Assembly (NCBI RefSeq): GCF_003990915.1 | Contig: NZ_BHXQ01000001.1 | Location: 365,402-429,401, forward strand | Length of the DNA stretch: 64,000 nt | Reading direction: 5' to 3' | Source of the DNA: Chryseotalea sanaruensis | GTDB lineage: Bacteria > Bacteroidota > Bacteroidia > Cytophagales > Cyclobacteriaceae | Shown: positions 17,563 through 26,525 of the stretch, piece after piece | Numbering within the stretch: position 1 is the first letter of the stretch | Layout of the letters: each line of letters starts with the position of its first letter | Program-made: the position numbers and the translations under genes | Notes under the pieces: generated by a model | Told to the model about the DNA's origin: nothing | The model's input: only the letters and a program-made list of their open reading frames with translations | Databases searched by the model: none

Positions 17563-18252
17563 ATGAAACGAAAGAATTTTTTTTTCCTATGGTCAATTAT
17601 CATGCTAATGCAGATAGCCTGTGCCAAAGAAGCGGCAGTACCGGAACAAAAGGAGAGCAGCTCACGTGTTTCTGAGTCTGGTCATTTTGGTAACGACAGC
17701 ACATATGCAGAGCCTATTGTACGTATATTATTTGTAGGTAATAGTCTCACCTACACGAATAACCTTCCTGCTATGGTACAGGCCATCGGAGTTAACAACG
17801 ACATAAAAATTGAAACAGAAATGCTGGCGTACCCCAACTATGCCCTGGAAGATCATTGGCGTGATGAGAAATTTCAGAAACTAATGAATGAAAAATACTT
17901 TAATTACGTAATTATTCAGCAAGGGCCTTCATCTCAGCAAGAAGGAAGAGATATGCTGTTTGATTATGGAGACAGGTTTAAAATAGTTTGTGATGAAAAA
18001 GGAGCAAGACTTGTTTTCTTCATGGTGTGGCCTTCTCGTGCCAACTATCAGACCTTTGCTGGAGTAATACAAAACTACCGCGATGCGTCTGTACAAACCG
18101 AGTCTATGCTGTGCCCTGTGGGTGAGGCGTGGAAGTCTTACATTGACTCCACACAGGATTTTAGTTACTATGGAGCGGATGGATTTCACCCATCCATCAA
18201 TGGTAGTCAAATTGCAGCTCAGATGATTTATAATACAATATTTAGTAATTGA
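17563..18252 (+). CDS. SGNH/GDSL-like secreted lipoprotein hydrolase
   Basis: 229 aa with a lipoprotein signal (MQIACAKEA). Block I is VGNSLTYTNNLP, an NS variant of GDS(L) with the presumed catalytic Ser; block III-like YVIIQQGPSSQ; and block V ADGFHPSINGSQIAAQ with the Asp/His pair D-x-x-H. It is probably a lipid- or glycan-ester hydrolase in the envelope. The annotation as an esterase rests on the motifs, and substrate is unknown. It is eight bases after gene 16980 and 26 before the PD40 protein, suggesting a short operon. Confidence 0.8.
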   Translation: MKRKNFFFLWSIIMLMQIACAKEAAVPEQKESSSRVSESGHFGNDSTYAEPIVRILFVGNSLTYTNNLPAMVQAIGVNNDIKIETEMLAYPNYALEDHWRDEKFQKLMNEKYFNYVIIQQGPSSQQEGRDMLFDYGDRFKIVCDEKGARLVFFMVWPSRANYQTFAGVIQNYRDASVQTESMLCPVGEAWKSYIDSTQDFSYYGADGFHPSINGSQIAAQMIYNTIFSN

Positions 18253-18277
18253 TAGGTTATCGATCAATCAAATTTTT

Positions 18278-19243
18278 ATGAAGCAACTCACTGTTATATT
18301 ATTTCTTTGTTCATACTCAATACAAGCACAGGTTATCAATTTTTCATCTCCTCCAACCGAGCTTAAACTTTTTGGAGAGGGTTTTATTTCAACGGCCATT
18401 AACGAACGCGACTTTGCAATTTCGCCAGACGGAATGGAAATCTACTATACCGTTTCCACACCTAAATCCACTTTCCAGACGATTGTTTTTAGTAAGAAAA
18501 TTAAAGGAGAATGGACAAAACCTACTGTGGCTTCTTTTGCAGGCCGGTATAGCGACCTTGAGCCTGCCTTCAGTGCAGATGGCAAAACACTTTACTTCGC
18601 TTCCAACCGTCCACTTAATGGTACAGAGATCAAAGATTTTGATATTTGGAAAGTAATGAGACAGGGTGAAAATTGGTCTGAGCCAATAAACCTTGGCAAT
18701 GTAGTCAATACAACAACTGACGAGTTTTATCCATCCGTGGCCAAGAATGGAAATTTATACTTCACCGCTTCATACAAGGATGGACCTGGAAGGGAAGATA
18801 TTTACCAAGCAATTTTTAAAGACAATACTTATCAAAAACCGGTGCCCTTAGATACAGCAGTTAATACAAAGTTCTATGAGTTCAATGCTTTCGTTGATCC
18901 TGCAGAGCAATACATTATTTTTACTTCTTATGGTAGAAAAGACGATACAGGCGGGGGCGATTTATACATAAGTCGTAAAAATGACAAAGGTCAGTGGATG
19001 ACAGCTGTTAACTTGAAAAGCATTAACTCTAAGCAATTAGACTATTGTCCTTATGTTTCTCCCGATGGGAAGTCATTATTTATAACAAGCGACAGACATA
19101 GCCTACCCATAGATTTTAGTCAACAACCTGCTTCTTATCAGGACATTGTTAATTCATGCACACAAGTACAAAATGGCACAGGCAACATCTACTGGATTGA
19201 TTTTTCCAGTTTATTAAAGCTTTTAGTTAAAAAAGAAAGGTAG
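18278..19243 (+). CDS. Secreted PD40/WD40-like beta-propeller protein
   Basis: 321 aa with a signal peptide ending IQAQ. Repeated blades carry the PD40 signature S-P-D-G-x-x-[IL]-Y: ISPDGMEIYYTVS, FSADGKTLYFASNRP, VAKNGNLYFTAS, VSPDGKSLFITSDR. Such TolB-like propellers are usually binding modules. No enzyme motif is visible. The first blade sequence RDFAISPDGMEIYYT resembles the exported PD40 proteins common in Bacteroidota. A clear terminator follows at 19302. Confidence 0.85.
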   Translation: MKQLTVILFLCSYSIQAQVINFSSPPTELKLFGEGFISTAINERDFAISPDGMEIYYTVSTPKSTFQTIVFSKKIKGEWTKPTVASFAGRYSDLEPAFSADGKTLYFASNRPLNGTEIKDFDIWKVMRQGENWSEPINLGNVVNTTTDEFYPSVAKNGNLYFTASYKDGPGREDIYQAIFKDNTYQKPVPLDTAVNTKFYEFNAFVDPAEQYIIFTSYGRKDDTGGGDLYISRKNDKGQWMTAVNLKSINSKQLDYCPYVSPDGKSLFITSDRHSLPIDFSQQPASYQDIVNSCTQVQNGTGNIYWIDFSSLLKLLVKKER

Positions 19244-19301
19244 CGCAGAAGGCATAGGTTTGGTTTAGGTAAATAATCTTGCTTGAGGCGATAATACCTT
19301 T

Positions 19302-19331
19302 AGCCACCTCGTTAGTTCGGGGTGGCTTTTT
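19302..19331 (+). terminator. Rho-independent terminator after the PD40 gene
   Basis: Ten-base arms AGCCACCTCG (19302-19311) and CGGGGTGGCT (19318-19327), with one G-T pair and a 6-base loop, are followed by a T run. It lies 58 bases past the PD40 stop and closes that transcription unit. Confidence 0.85.
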
Positions 19332-19427
19332 AGTTTTATAAAATCTTCAGTTTTACTCCGATTTTTGATCGTTGGTCCATCAACCCGTGTTATATATTCT
19401 AGGATAGCGTCACTAGTCATCAATACC

Positions 19428-19541
19428 GAAACGGAGTTAATTATGAAAAGCAGGAGAGTAGTTCCAACACGCTTATTAAATGAAGGATTTGCTTTTAAGT
19501 TTCCGCAAATGAAGCAACTGTTAAGAGATTTGGATCAGTAG
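19428..19541 (+). pseudogene. C-terminal remnant of a TIGR01777 (YfcH-like) epimerase
   Basis: A frame ending TAG at 19539-19541 encodes ETELIMKSRRVVPTRLLN and then EGFAFKFPQMKQLLRDLDQ. This closely follows the end of TIGR01777/DUF1731 NAD(P)-binding epimerases, whose last segment is a [ML]-x-S-x-RV-x-P-x-[KR]LL-x-x-GF-x-F-x-[FY]P-x-[LM] pattern. The rest of the ~300-residue protein is absent: upstream in the same frame the residues are unrelated and the sequence runs into the terminator at 19302. An ATG at 19443 could start a 32-aa peptide, but a decayed gene end is the better reading. Confidence 0.6.
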
Positions 19542-19587
19542 AGAGATAAAAAATAACTTATTTTAATTAGGAAGTTCTTAAAAGAAA

Positions 19588-19619
19588 AAAGAGACAGATT
19601 TTATCTGTCTCTTTCGTTT
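19588..19619. terminator. Terminator for the minus-strand gene at 19622
   Basis: A 12-bp perfect stem (19588-19599 with 19603-19614) with a 3-base loop. On the minus strand it follows the stop at 19622 almost directly and is trailed by a T run (TTTTTTC), making it a strong terminator; on the plus strand the tail TTTCGTTTT is also usable for anything reading through from the left. Confidence 0.85.
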
Positions 19620-19621
19620 TA

Positions 19622-20827
19622 TTAGTTTTTCTTCTTACTACTCGATCCACTGTCTGATCTTTTAAAAGTAGGTTTTGATGATGCACCGCCTGTATTTGTT
19701 TTTATCTGGCGGGGTGCACTACTTTTACTTACGTTACTCGATCCTGAGCGTTGGTAAGAGCTGCTATTCTTTTGTTGTGGACTAATACTGCGTGGTGCAC
19801 TCTGCTGTTTACTTTTTTCGCTAGTGCTTCTGTTAAAAGTTGGAGAACTCGACTTACCAACTTCTCTTCTTTCAAAGCTTTGTTTCTTCTTACTCTTGGT
19901 ACCCACAGCTGGTCTGTACTGTTGTTTTTCATCCCTGGTTTTGTACTCGTTATTGTTTGTAGTACTAAGGCTCCTCGAATTAGTCCTCTGCTTATCGTTC
20001 GTATTTAGTGTGCGTGTTCCACTGTTGGCATAACCACTTTTATCTGAACGACTGTTATTGCTATAGTTACGCTCGTTAGCCTGTCTCGAACTTCTATACT
20101 GTACAACCCGGTCGTGATGCCTGTTGTGTACCACTACAGAGGTTGTTCTATGTGGGCGATACAAATCACGCGCATAAGCAACACGATGTGTATGACAATG
20201 TGAATAATAGTTTCTGTAAGGATGCCAGTAGCTATAGTAATCGTAGTAGGATACAGGTCCCCAACTGCTCCACCAAACAGGTCTTATACGCCAGTGCCAC
20301 GGTGAAATCCACACTGTATAATAAGGACTGTAAACATATTGTACCGATGGCCATGCCCAAACGTTAACTACTGTACGTGTTGACATTGTGCCTGCATTTA
20401 TTCTTACTTCTTCAGTTGGTTCTATAATGGTTTCAATACCATATATATCTTCGTCACCCGTAATTTGGAGTACTGCTTTTCCATTGGCAAGTTTTTCCAA
20501 TTCAATTACGGCTATATCCTGACCTTCGTTTTCAGAAATAACGGCTTGCAAAATGAACGCATGTACGTTACCACGATTTTTATCTATTACTCGGATATAA
20601 TCAATTTGTCCATCACCATTTAAATCCAAATTATTTACTCTGGCGTCAGCCGAATTAAGCAAGCGTTCAAATTCTTCCGGTGAGCTGGATTTTTTAAAAA
20701 GTTCGAGCGCACCTTCAAGACTGAAATCATCACCGGGAACTTCCGATTGATAACTTTGACCGATAACTGCGAGCCCTCCACTCATGAGGAAAAACAACGA
20801 CAGCATTTTTAACTTAAGCGTTTTCAT
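19622..20827 (-). CDS. Large secreted protein with EF-hand-like loop and basic low-complexity tail
   Basis: 401 aa with a signal peptide (VIGQ). Residues 30-140 form a folded region containing DLNGDGQIDYIRV, an EF-hand-like calcium loop, and an acidic strand-rich segment. Residues 150-220 are extremely rich in Tyr, Trp and His (SVQYVYSPYYTVWISPWHW, YYDYYSYWHPYRNYYSH). Residues 220-401 are low-complexity Ser/Arg/Lys/Gln/Asn with almost no hydrophobic residues. Proteins of this three-part form are common in Bacteroidota and unnamed. The aromatic-plus-basic tail suggests a surface or matrix protein that binds polyanions; this is inference. Single gene with its own terminator at 19588. Confidence 0.75.
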   Translation of the reverse strand: MKTLKLKMLSLFFLMSGGLAVIGQSYQSEVPGDDFSLEGALELFKKSSSPEEFERLLNSADARVNNLDLNGDGQIDYIRVIDKNRGNVHAFILQAVISENEGQDIAVIELEKLANGKAVLQITGDEDIYGIETIIEPTEEVRINAGTMSTRTVVNVWAWPSVQYVYSPYYTVWISPWHWRIRPVWWSSWGPVSYYDYYSYWHPYRNYYSHCHTHRVAYARDLYRPHRTTSVVVHNRHHDRVVQYRSSRQANERNYSNNSRSDKSGYANSGTRTLNTNDKQRTNSRSLSTTNNNEYKTRDEKQQYRPAVGTKSKKKQSFERREVGKSSSPTFNRSTSEKSKQQSAPRSISPQQKNSSSYQRSGSSNVSKSSAPRQIKTNTGGASSKPTFKRSDSGSSSKKKN

Positions 20828-21176
20828 AGCATTTGTTGTTTAATGTATTGTGATTATTACAAAGAACGAGCCAAAGAAATATAAGTTTGAATTTGCGGGG
20901 TTTAAAGGGATTAAAATGAGATTAGAATTGCGTTAAGGGCCTACTGGTGTGTCTGGGGGCATTTTTCGTTGTTGGTTATTGGTTGTTCGTTTTTCGTAGT
21001 TGGTTGTTAGTTTATGGTAGTTAGATTAGCATCTCATTTTAAGGGATATAAGAAGCTATTTCCTATTTCTAATTTCCTATTTCTAACTTCTTGCTTCTAA
21101 CCTTTAACATCGAACCTCCAACCTCAAAGAGTATTGATTATCCCAATCCGAAATAGTAGTTTCGGTAAAATAAATT
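20828..21176. other. Intergenic low-complexity region
   Basis: 349 bases between divergent genes. About 20965-21020 is a degenerate tract built on GTTGGTTATTGG/GTTCG/TAGTTGGTTGTTAG; about 21057-21115 is a second, built on CTATTTCTAATTTC (CTATTTCCTATTTCTAATTTCCTATTTCTAACTTCTTGCTTCTAACC). Neither contains a coding frame. Short pieces of similar GTTGTTCGTTGTTGG sequence recur at 25140-25160. The final 60 bases hold the AraC-gene promoter region (see 21148). Confidence 0.65.
21134..21165 (+). promoter_or_regulatory. Possible promoter and overlapping inverted repeat before the AraC-type gene
   Basis: TTG at 21134-21136 and TAGTTTCG at 21157-21164 are separated by 20 bases, close to the Bacteroidota -33/-7 pattern (TTTG / TAnnTTTG). 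The -7 part lies inside an inverted repeat CCGAAA (21148-21153) / TTTCGG (21160-21165), 11 bases before the ATG. If used, the message would be nearly leaderless. An operator bound by the regulator itself is possible. Confidence 0.35.
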
Positions 21177-21992
21177 ATGGATTATCAGACTTATCTTCCA
21201 TCCGAATCATTATCTGATTTTGTTAAATGTTATTGGATCCTTGATGCTCCGCAAGAAGATAATCCAGATCATCAACGCATTGTTGCTGATGGCTGTATGG
21301 AAATGATCATTCATTATGGCGATCAATACAAACAATTTTCAGATAATGGCAGTAGTTTTCTTCAACCCCGAAGCTTTGTTTTCGGACAATTAACAAGGCA
21401 GTTAGAGATAGCAGCGACTGGTGTTACCGGTATTTTTGCAGTGCGTTTTTGTCCTGATGGTTTTATTCCATTTAGTACTATACCAATATCTGCAATGGAG
21501 AATCGTGCGGTGGCTTTAACTGAATTGTATGGACAAGAGGGGGAAGCACTTGAGAAAGCAGTAGTCAGCGCTCCAACATATCAAGAAAGAATTACAATAC
21601 TCGAGAGCTTTCTGTTGAATCGGTTGAAAAATAAAAATACTATTGATGTAATCACTGCATCCAGTGTTGAAACACTATTATCCTTGAAAGGCCAGTTGAC
21701 TATAGATCAATTGGCAATACAGCAAAGTACTTCCCGAAGACAGTTAGAACGCAGGTTCGCCAATACTGTAGGACTTAGTCCCAAGCAGTTAGCTAAAATT
21801 ATTCGCTTACAACACACTTTGAAAAACCTTGAGCAAAAGCAGTTTAATAATCTAGCCTCATTGGCTGTTGAAAATGGCTACTTCGATCAGGCACATTTTA
21901 TTAAAGACTTTAAAGAGTTTACCGGAATGACGCCCAAGCAGTTTTATGCCGATAGTCTTAAAATGTCTTCTTTGTTTATTCAGGGAGCATAG
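21177..21992 (+). CDS. AraC-family transcriptional regulator with DUF6597-like N-terminus
   Basis: 271 aa. The N-terminal part (residues 1-150) has the YLPSESLSDFVKCYWILDAP opening and GCMEMIIHYGDQY and FVFGQLTRQLEI segments seen in DUF6597-type sensory domains. The C-terminal AraC double helix-turn-helix spans about 165-265: LTIDQLAIQQSTSRRQLERRF, then LASLAVENGYFDQAHFIKDF and FTGMTPKQF. It is a cytoplasmic DNA-binding protein; ligand unknown. The next gene is a small secreted DUF6265 protein 76 bases downstream. Confidence 0.88.
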   Translation: MDYQTYLPSESLSDFVKCYWILDAPQEDNPDHQRIVADGCMEMIIHYGDQYKQFSDNGSSFLQPRSFVFGQLTRQLEIAATGVTGIFAVRFCPDGFIPFSTIPISAMENRAVALTELYGQEGEALEKAVVSAPTYQERITILESFLLNRLKNKNTIDVITASSVETLLSLKGQLTIDQLAIQQSTSRRQLERRFANTVGLSPKQLAKIIRLQHTLKNLEQKQFNNLASLAVENGYFDQAHFIKDFKEFTGMTPKQFYADSLKMSSLFIQGA

Positions 21993-22068
21993 AGGTCGCA
22001 TTTTTACAATTTTGTTTTGATGTGATTAGCTAGTTTTAAGCTTATCAATATTATAACCTCATCAAACA

Positions 22069-22527
22069 ATGAAGAAGATTATTTTAAGCTTAACCATTTT
22101 TTTGTTTGCTATGCAGACGCATGCACAAACAACAGAGGCCTTTAAGTGGCTTACTGGTACCTGGAAAATTAATACAGGTCAAGGGTATGTAGTTGAGCAA
22201 TGGGATTTGTTAAATGATAGTACTTATTGTGGGCGCAGTTTCTTCGTAAAACCAAGTAATGATACCTTGCCTCAAGAGGCAATCCTACTCGTACTTAGAA
22301 AGGGGAGCTGGTACTATATTCCAACAGTAATAGGGCAGAATAATAGCAAACCAGTCACCTTTAAAGTACAGTTTGTAGGTAGGTCTGAGTTTATCTGCAC
22401 AAACCCTGACCATGATTTTCCACAACGTATTGCCTACAGGCGCATTAAAAATCGGCTCTTTGCCAGCATTGAAGGTTTAAACAAAGGCAAATATGCCAAG
22501 CAAAATTTCGACTTTTCGCTTGAATGA
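22069..22527 (+). CDS. Secreted DUF6265-like protein
   Basis: 152 aa with a signal peptide ending MQTHAQ. The mature protein begins FKWLTGTWKINTG and continues VVEQWDLLNDSTYCGRSFFV; the FLxGxW opening, the E-x-W strand and the closing FICTNPDHDFPQRIAYRR match the DUF6265 family, a calycin-like small beta-barrel. Function unknown; a lipid- or small-molecule-binding role is only suggested by fold. Confidence 0.78.
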   Translation: MKKIILSLTIFLFAMQTHAQTTEAFKWLTGTWKINTGQGYVVEQWDLLNDSTYCGRSFFVKPSNDTLPQEAILLVLRKGSWYYIPTVIGQNNSKPVTFKVQFVGRSEFICTNPDHDFPQRIAYRRIKNRLFASIEGLNKGKYAKQNFDFSLE

Positions 22528-22593
22528 TTTACCCGTGTCAGTTAAGATTTTATGAACACTTTTATTTAGATCTTAGCTTTTACACTCCACACA

Positions 22594-25065
22594 CTATTCG
22601 TCCTTTAATACTTCAATCGGATTTTGTCTTGCAGCTTTGATGGCGTGATACGAGGTAATGATAGTAGCCACAGCAAAAGTACCGACACCGGCACCTGCAA
22701 AAATCCATGCTGAAGGTTGAATCTTGTAGGCGAAGCTCTCAAGCCATTTATCCATTAAAAAATATGAGATGGGAGCGCCAAACACAAAAGCAATGCTGAT
22801 GAGGGTTGTATAAGATCTCGAAATTAAACTCAGGATATCGAAAACAGAAGCTCCGGAAACCTTTCGAATACCAATCTCTTTAGTTCTTTGCTCTAATGCA
22901 TAAATGATCATGCCTAGTAAACCAAGACTGGCAATTAAGATGGCAAGAGAGGCCATAACAATAAGTACTTTCCCAAATTGCTGTTGCGAACGAAAGGTTT
23001 CTGCAAATGCCTGATCAATAAAGAAGTACTGAAAAGGTGTATCTCCTGCACGCGTTTTCCAAAGACTTTGCATTTCAGCTATACTTTGTTCCCAGGCTTT
23101 GGCATCTTGTGCGTTAATACGCAGCGCAAGTCGTTGACGTTTTTCTGGATATATTTGTTTGGTTTTAATATGGAAGATGGCCATGGGTTCAATGGGGTTG
23201 GCCAGCGACCAGTAATTATAATCTGCCACAATACCGACTATTTCAAAAGTCTCATTGCCGTAGTAAATACGTTTACCAATCACAGATTCATTTAAGGGCC
23301 AACCTATTTTTTTAATAGCTGATTCATTAAGGATAATACGGTTTACATCAGCAGGAACATCCTTTGAGAAGTTTCTGCCAAATTTTAATTTAATACCGAG
23401 TGTGGTCAGGTAATGCTCATCAGCCGCGGTAAAGTTGATAGGAATTCTTAACTCACTATTTCCCTCTACACCAAAGGTATCTCCACCCCAAATACCTGGC
23501 GGCACCGAATTGCACCAGGTAGCATCGGCTACACCGCTAATGTTCATGCTTGCCTGGGTAAAACTTTCAGCATCGCTTAAGGCTTCTATGTGTTCAATAA
23601 CCAACACATTTTCTCTATTGAAACCCAGATTTTTATCGGCAACAAAGTTGAGTTGCTGAAATACAATGGCTGTACAGATAATGAGAATAATGGAAACACT
23701 GAACTGAAAAATAACCAGGCTATTTCGGAAAAATTTTCCTTCACGCCCCACCTTTAACTTTCCTTTCATGGCTACTACCGGGTTAAAGGAACTTAAGAAT
23801 AGGGCAGGATAGCTGCCTGAAATTAAGGTCATGAGTACAACAAGACCTACCATGCCCGACACCAGCGATAAATTATTCAACAAATCAAGTTCAAGTCGTT
23901 TATCAGTGATGATATTAAATAAGGGGAGTAGTAATTGCGTTAGTGCGAGGGCAATAACTAATGCAACTATGCAAAAAATAAATGCTTCTGCAAAGTATTG
24001 AAGACTTAGATGGCCTTTACCCAACCCAAGTATTTTTCGTATGCTTGCTTCTTTCACCCTACGTGTAAATTGTGCAGTAGACAGGTTCATGAAATTGACA
24101 CAAGACAAAAGAACTATAAAGATGGCAGCTCCGGTGAATGTATAAATGACAGTGCGATTTCCAGAATCATTCAAGCGGTTAATTACCGTTTGTTCCGGCA
24201 AATGAATGCTGGTCATGGGTTGAAGAAATAGTTCCCACTTTTTACCTGACTTGATATATTCATCATAAGTCATGTTAAAAGCTATGCTCATGGTTTGCCC
24301 AAGATGTTTACGAGGTATGTCGAGTAATTTTTTCTTTACGTTTTCAACATCAACTTGAGGCTCTAAGCGCACGTAGGTTTCTAGTTGTGTCCATACCCAG
24401 CTCCAGTAAAAGCGTTCAACTGCAGGAAAGCTTTTCATGGATAATATCACATCAAATTCTATGTAAGAATTATCAGGTGTGTCCGCAACAACCCCCGTGA
24501 TCTCATATGTTTTTTGCTCCTCACCATTAATGCCTCCAACACGAACGAGTTTTCCTATTGGGTCTGCTTCTCCAAAGTATTTTTTAGCACAAGAAGCGGT
24601 CATCACCATGGTATTGGCCTGATCAAATACTGTGGACGCATCTCCTGTCAATAAGGAAAAATTAAACATGGAGAAAAAGTTTGAGTCAGCAGCTAAAACC
24701 CTGTCTTCTTCAAAAGCAAGTACTTCTCCTGCAGGGTTTGAGTAAGACATGATAAAATTACCAGGTGTATGAATACTGGTGATAAGTTCTATTTCTGGAA
24801 GTTCTTGTTTGAGTGCATATGCCACACCAGGTCCGGTAGATGCAAATTGATCCTTATTGTTTTCACCCCAGATAAAAGTCTGGTTTACGCGGTAGATGCG
24901 TTCTACATCATGGTGAAAGCGATCGTGGCTGAGCTCATGTTGTACATAAAGATAAATTAGCACTGTACTGACCATGCTTACGGTAAGGCCTAGTAAGTTG
25001 ATTGTAGAGAAGAGTCTTTGCCTTTTGAGGTTGCGAATAAACAAGAGTATGAAGTTGCCTGACAT
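22594..25065 (-). CDS. FtsX/MacB-type ABC transporter permease
   Basis: 823 aa, inner membrane. It begins with FRNLKRQRLFSTINLLGLTVSM, a first helix of MacB_PCD/FtsX proteins, then a periplasmic domain (residues 50-280), three helices with TRRVKEASIRKILGLGKG in the first FtsX core, a second periplasmic domain (430-690) and a final FtsX core with EQRTKEIGIRKVSGASVFDIL. Bacteroidota genomes have many such standalone permeases; they are thought to act with a separate ATPase in exporting peptides or lipids or in envelope stress. No ATPase gene adjoins it here. It is convergent with the DUF6265 gene. Confidence 0.88.
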   Translation of the reverse strand: MSGNFILLFIRNLKRQRLFSTINLLGLTVSMVSTVLIYLYVQHELSHDRFHHDVERIYRVNQTFIWGENNKDQFASTGPGVAYALKQELPEIELITSIHTPGNFIMSYSNPAGEVLAFEEDRVLAADSNFFSMFNFSLLTGDASTVFDQANTMVMTASCAKKYFGEADPIGKLVRVGGINGEEQKTYEITGVVADTPDNSYIEFDVILSMKSFPAVERFYWSWVWTQLETYVRLEPQVDVENVKKKLLDIPRKHLGQTMSIAFNMTYDEYIKSGKKWELFLQPMTSIHLPEQTVINRLNDSGNRTVIYTFTGAAIFIVLLSCVNFMNLSTAQFTRRVKEASIRKILGLGKGHLSLQYFAEAFIFCIVALVIALALTQLLLPLFNIITDKRLELDLLNNLSLVSGMVGLVVLMTLISGSYPALFLSSFNPVVAMKGKLKVGREGKFFRNSLVIFQFSVSIILIICTAIVFQQLNFVADKNLGFNRENVLVIEHIEALSDAESFTQASMNISGVADATWCNSVPPGIWGGDTFGVEGNSELRIPINFTAADEHYLTTLGIKLKFGRNFSKDVPADVNRIILNESAIKKIGWPLNESVIGKRIYYGNETFEIVGIVADYNYWSLANPIEPMAIFHIKTKQIYPEKRQRLALRINAQDAKAWEQSIAEMQSLWKTRAGDTPFQYFFIDQAFAETFRSQQQFGKVLIVMASLAILIASLGLLGMIIYALEQRTKEIGIRKVSGASVFDILSLISRSYTTLISIAFVFGAPISYFLMDKWLESFAYKIQPSAWIFAGAGVGTFAVATIITSYHAIKAARQNPIEVLKDE

Positions 25066-25188
25066 GATTTGGTTTTTGCTTTAATAGGCGAAATTTGTAC
25101 CAAACCAAAATACGGCCAGGAATGAAATTTTGGCTACTTTAGTTGTTCGTTGTTGGTGTGAGATGTCCGTTAATGGGATATGACAGTG

Positions 25189-26061
25189 TTAAAAATTACC
25201 GTAATCTTCGTGTAAAATGTACTTTTTTCCATCCCACTTGAACAATTGATTGCCACCTTTAAAATCCAGGTCTTTATAGTATACTTCTGGATACATTTCC
25301 GGAGATGAAAAAAGAATGCTTTTTAAAAGTCCCTCAGACTTTTGTAAAGTAATTATAGTTTCAATGTTTATTTCATAAAAAGATTCAACTTCATCACTGG
25401 AAAATTGATAGTGACTGACAGGATAAGACAGTATTTCTGTTAGTTCATGATTGCTACTAATAAAAAGCTTGGCAGTGTGATATTTGTGACCTGAATCACC
25501 AGCACCTTCCTCAGAGTCGATTTCGTGCATAACCACTGCATCTCTATCATTTGCAATCCGGATAGTCGAGCAGAATACTTCATTGTAATAAAGTCCTTGA
25601 CCACCACTTTCAGACAATTCCATATGATCAACTAATTTATAGGTATTATTTTCAAATTTAAGGAGTGCAAGGGTTGAATAGATCGTTTCAAATGGTAACG
25701 CATCGTTTTTTATACCCCCATAACTTCCTGTGCCCGTCTGAAGCAACACTACAAGCAAACTATCTTGGTCAGTCCCAACACTTACAATACCATCTGTAAC
25801 AATAAGCATCTTTGCAAAAGCACCTTTTTGCTTTGATTTTTCGGTAATAAGTTGGTAGAAAATCGAATCAGCCCCAAAGAGATCGACTTCCATTACAACT
25901 GTATCCTTATCAGCAACTATTTCAGAATAATTAATAGAAGTTCCTATAGTAGTGTCTGAAGTTATAGTCGTGTTATCTTCATTTTTTTTATCTTTTACTG
26001 CACATGAATAACTTAAGAATAGCGTGATAAATAACGCAGTGTGTTTCAATAGCCTTATCAT
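25189..26061 (-). CDS. Lipoprotein of unknown function
   Basis: 290 aa with a lipoprotein signal (LFLSYSCAVKD). The mature part starts with a Thr/Ser/Asp-rich linker and then a beta-rich domain with acidic loops (SEEGAGDSGHKYHTAKLFIS, MEVDLFGADSIFYQL). It ends with KGGNQLFKWDGKKYILHEDYGNF, a layout seen in secreted lipoproteins of this phylum whose last strand carries W-D-G-K-K-Y. I do not recognise a named family. It stands alone 123 bases upstream of the FtsX gene on the same strand. Confidence 0.7.
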   Translation of the reverse strand: MIRLLKHTALFITLFLSYSCAVKDKKNEDNTTITSDTTIGTSINYSEIVADKDTVVMEVDLFGADSIFYQLITEKSKQKGAFAKMLIVTDGIVSVGTDQDSLLVVLLQTGTGSYGGIKNDALPFETIYSTLALLKFENNTYKLVDHMELSESGGQGLYYNEVFCSTIRIANDRDAVVMHEIDSEEGAGDSGHKYHTAKLFISSNHELTEILSYPVSHYQFSSDEVESFYEINIETIITLQKSEGLLKSILFSSPEMYPEVYYKDLDFKGGNQLFKWDGKKYILHEDYGNF

Positions 26062-26525
26062 AGAAGTAATTTATTATATTTATTCCAACATGTGCAGAAT
26101 TGATCCTTTTCTTATAAAAACAGAACCAATGATTATATTTTATTGGTAATGGGTTGAATTAGGGAGAGGCTAAAAGTTTACTTTTAAGACCTTATCTATA
26201 ACCTTTCTTGTTATGCAGATAAAAAATATAATTGAACGTTTTTCCATTTTGTTCGTCTATCAAGACGAGACAAATGGGATAAGAATCAGAAAAAATCAAG
26301 ATGTCGTTCAAAATGCCGAGCATTCAGGATATGAATTAGAAGATAAAGTCATCAACAAAAATTCTTCGGGGAAGGAGTTGATTGAAATGCTTCAGAAACT
26401 AAATGATACAAATTGACTTTGTATCATTTGGTGCCTAATGAAAGGTTAACACATTTTAACAACTTTTGGACGTCAAGGATTAAAATCCTACCAACCATTA
26501 GGAAGTCTGTACGTTAGCTGCTGTC
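26062..26525. other. Sparse intergenic stretch around a doubtful small gene
   Basis: 464 bases between a minus-strand lipoprotein and the YeiH-type carrier. Apart from the weak 67-aa frame at 26213-26416 I see nothing firm: no strong hairpin with a T run, no repeat copy, no tRNA-like structure. The 5' boundary of the carrier message must lie in the last ~100 bases. Confidence 0.5.
26213..26416 (+). CDS. Doubtful short protein
   Basis: 67 aa from an ATG, beginning MQIKNIIERFSILFVYQDE and mostly charged afterwards. There is no signal peptide, membrane segment or recognisable motif, and base use is more AT-rich than the surrounding genes. It lies alone in a poorly structured region. It may be a real small gene or chance; I keep it only because the frame is uninterrupted and starts with ATG. 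Confidence 0.25.
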   Translation: MQIKNIIERFSILFVYQDETNGIRIRKNQDVVQNAEHSGYELEDKVINKNSSGKELIEMLQKLNDTN

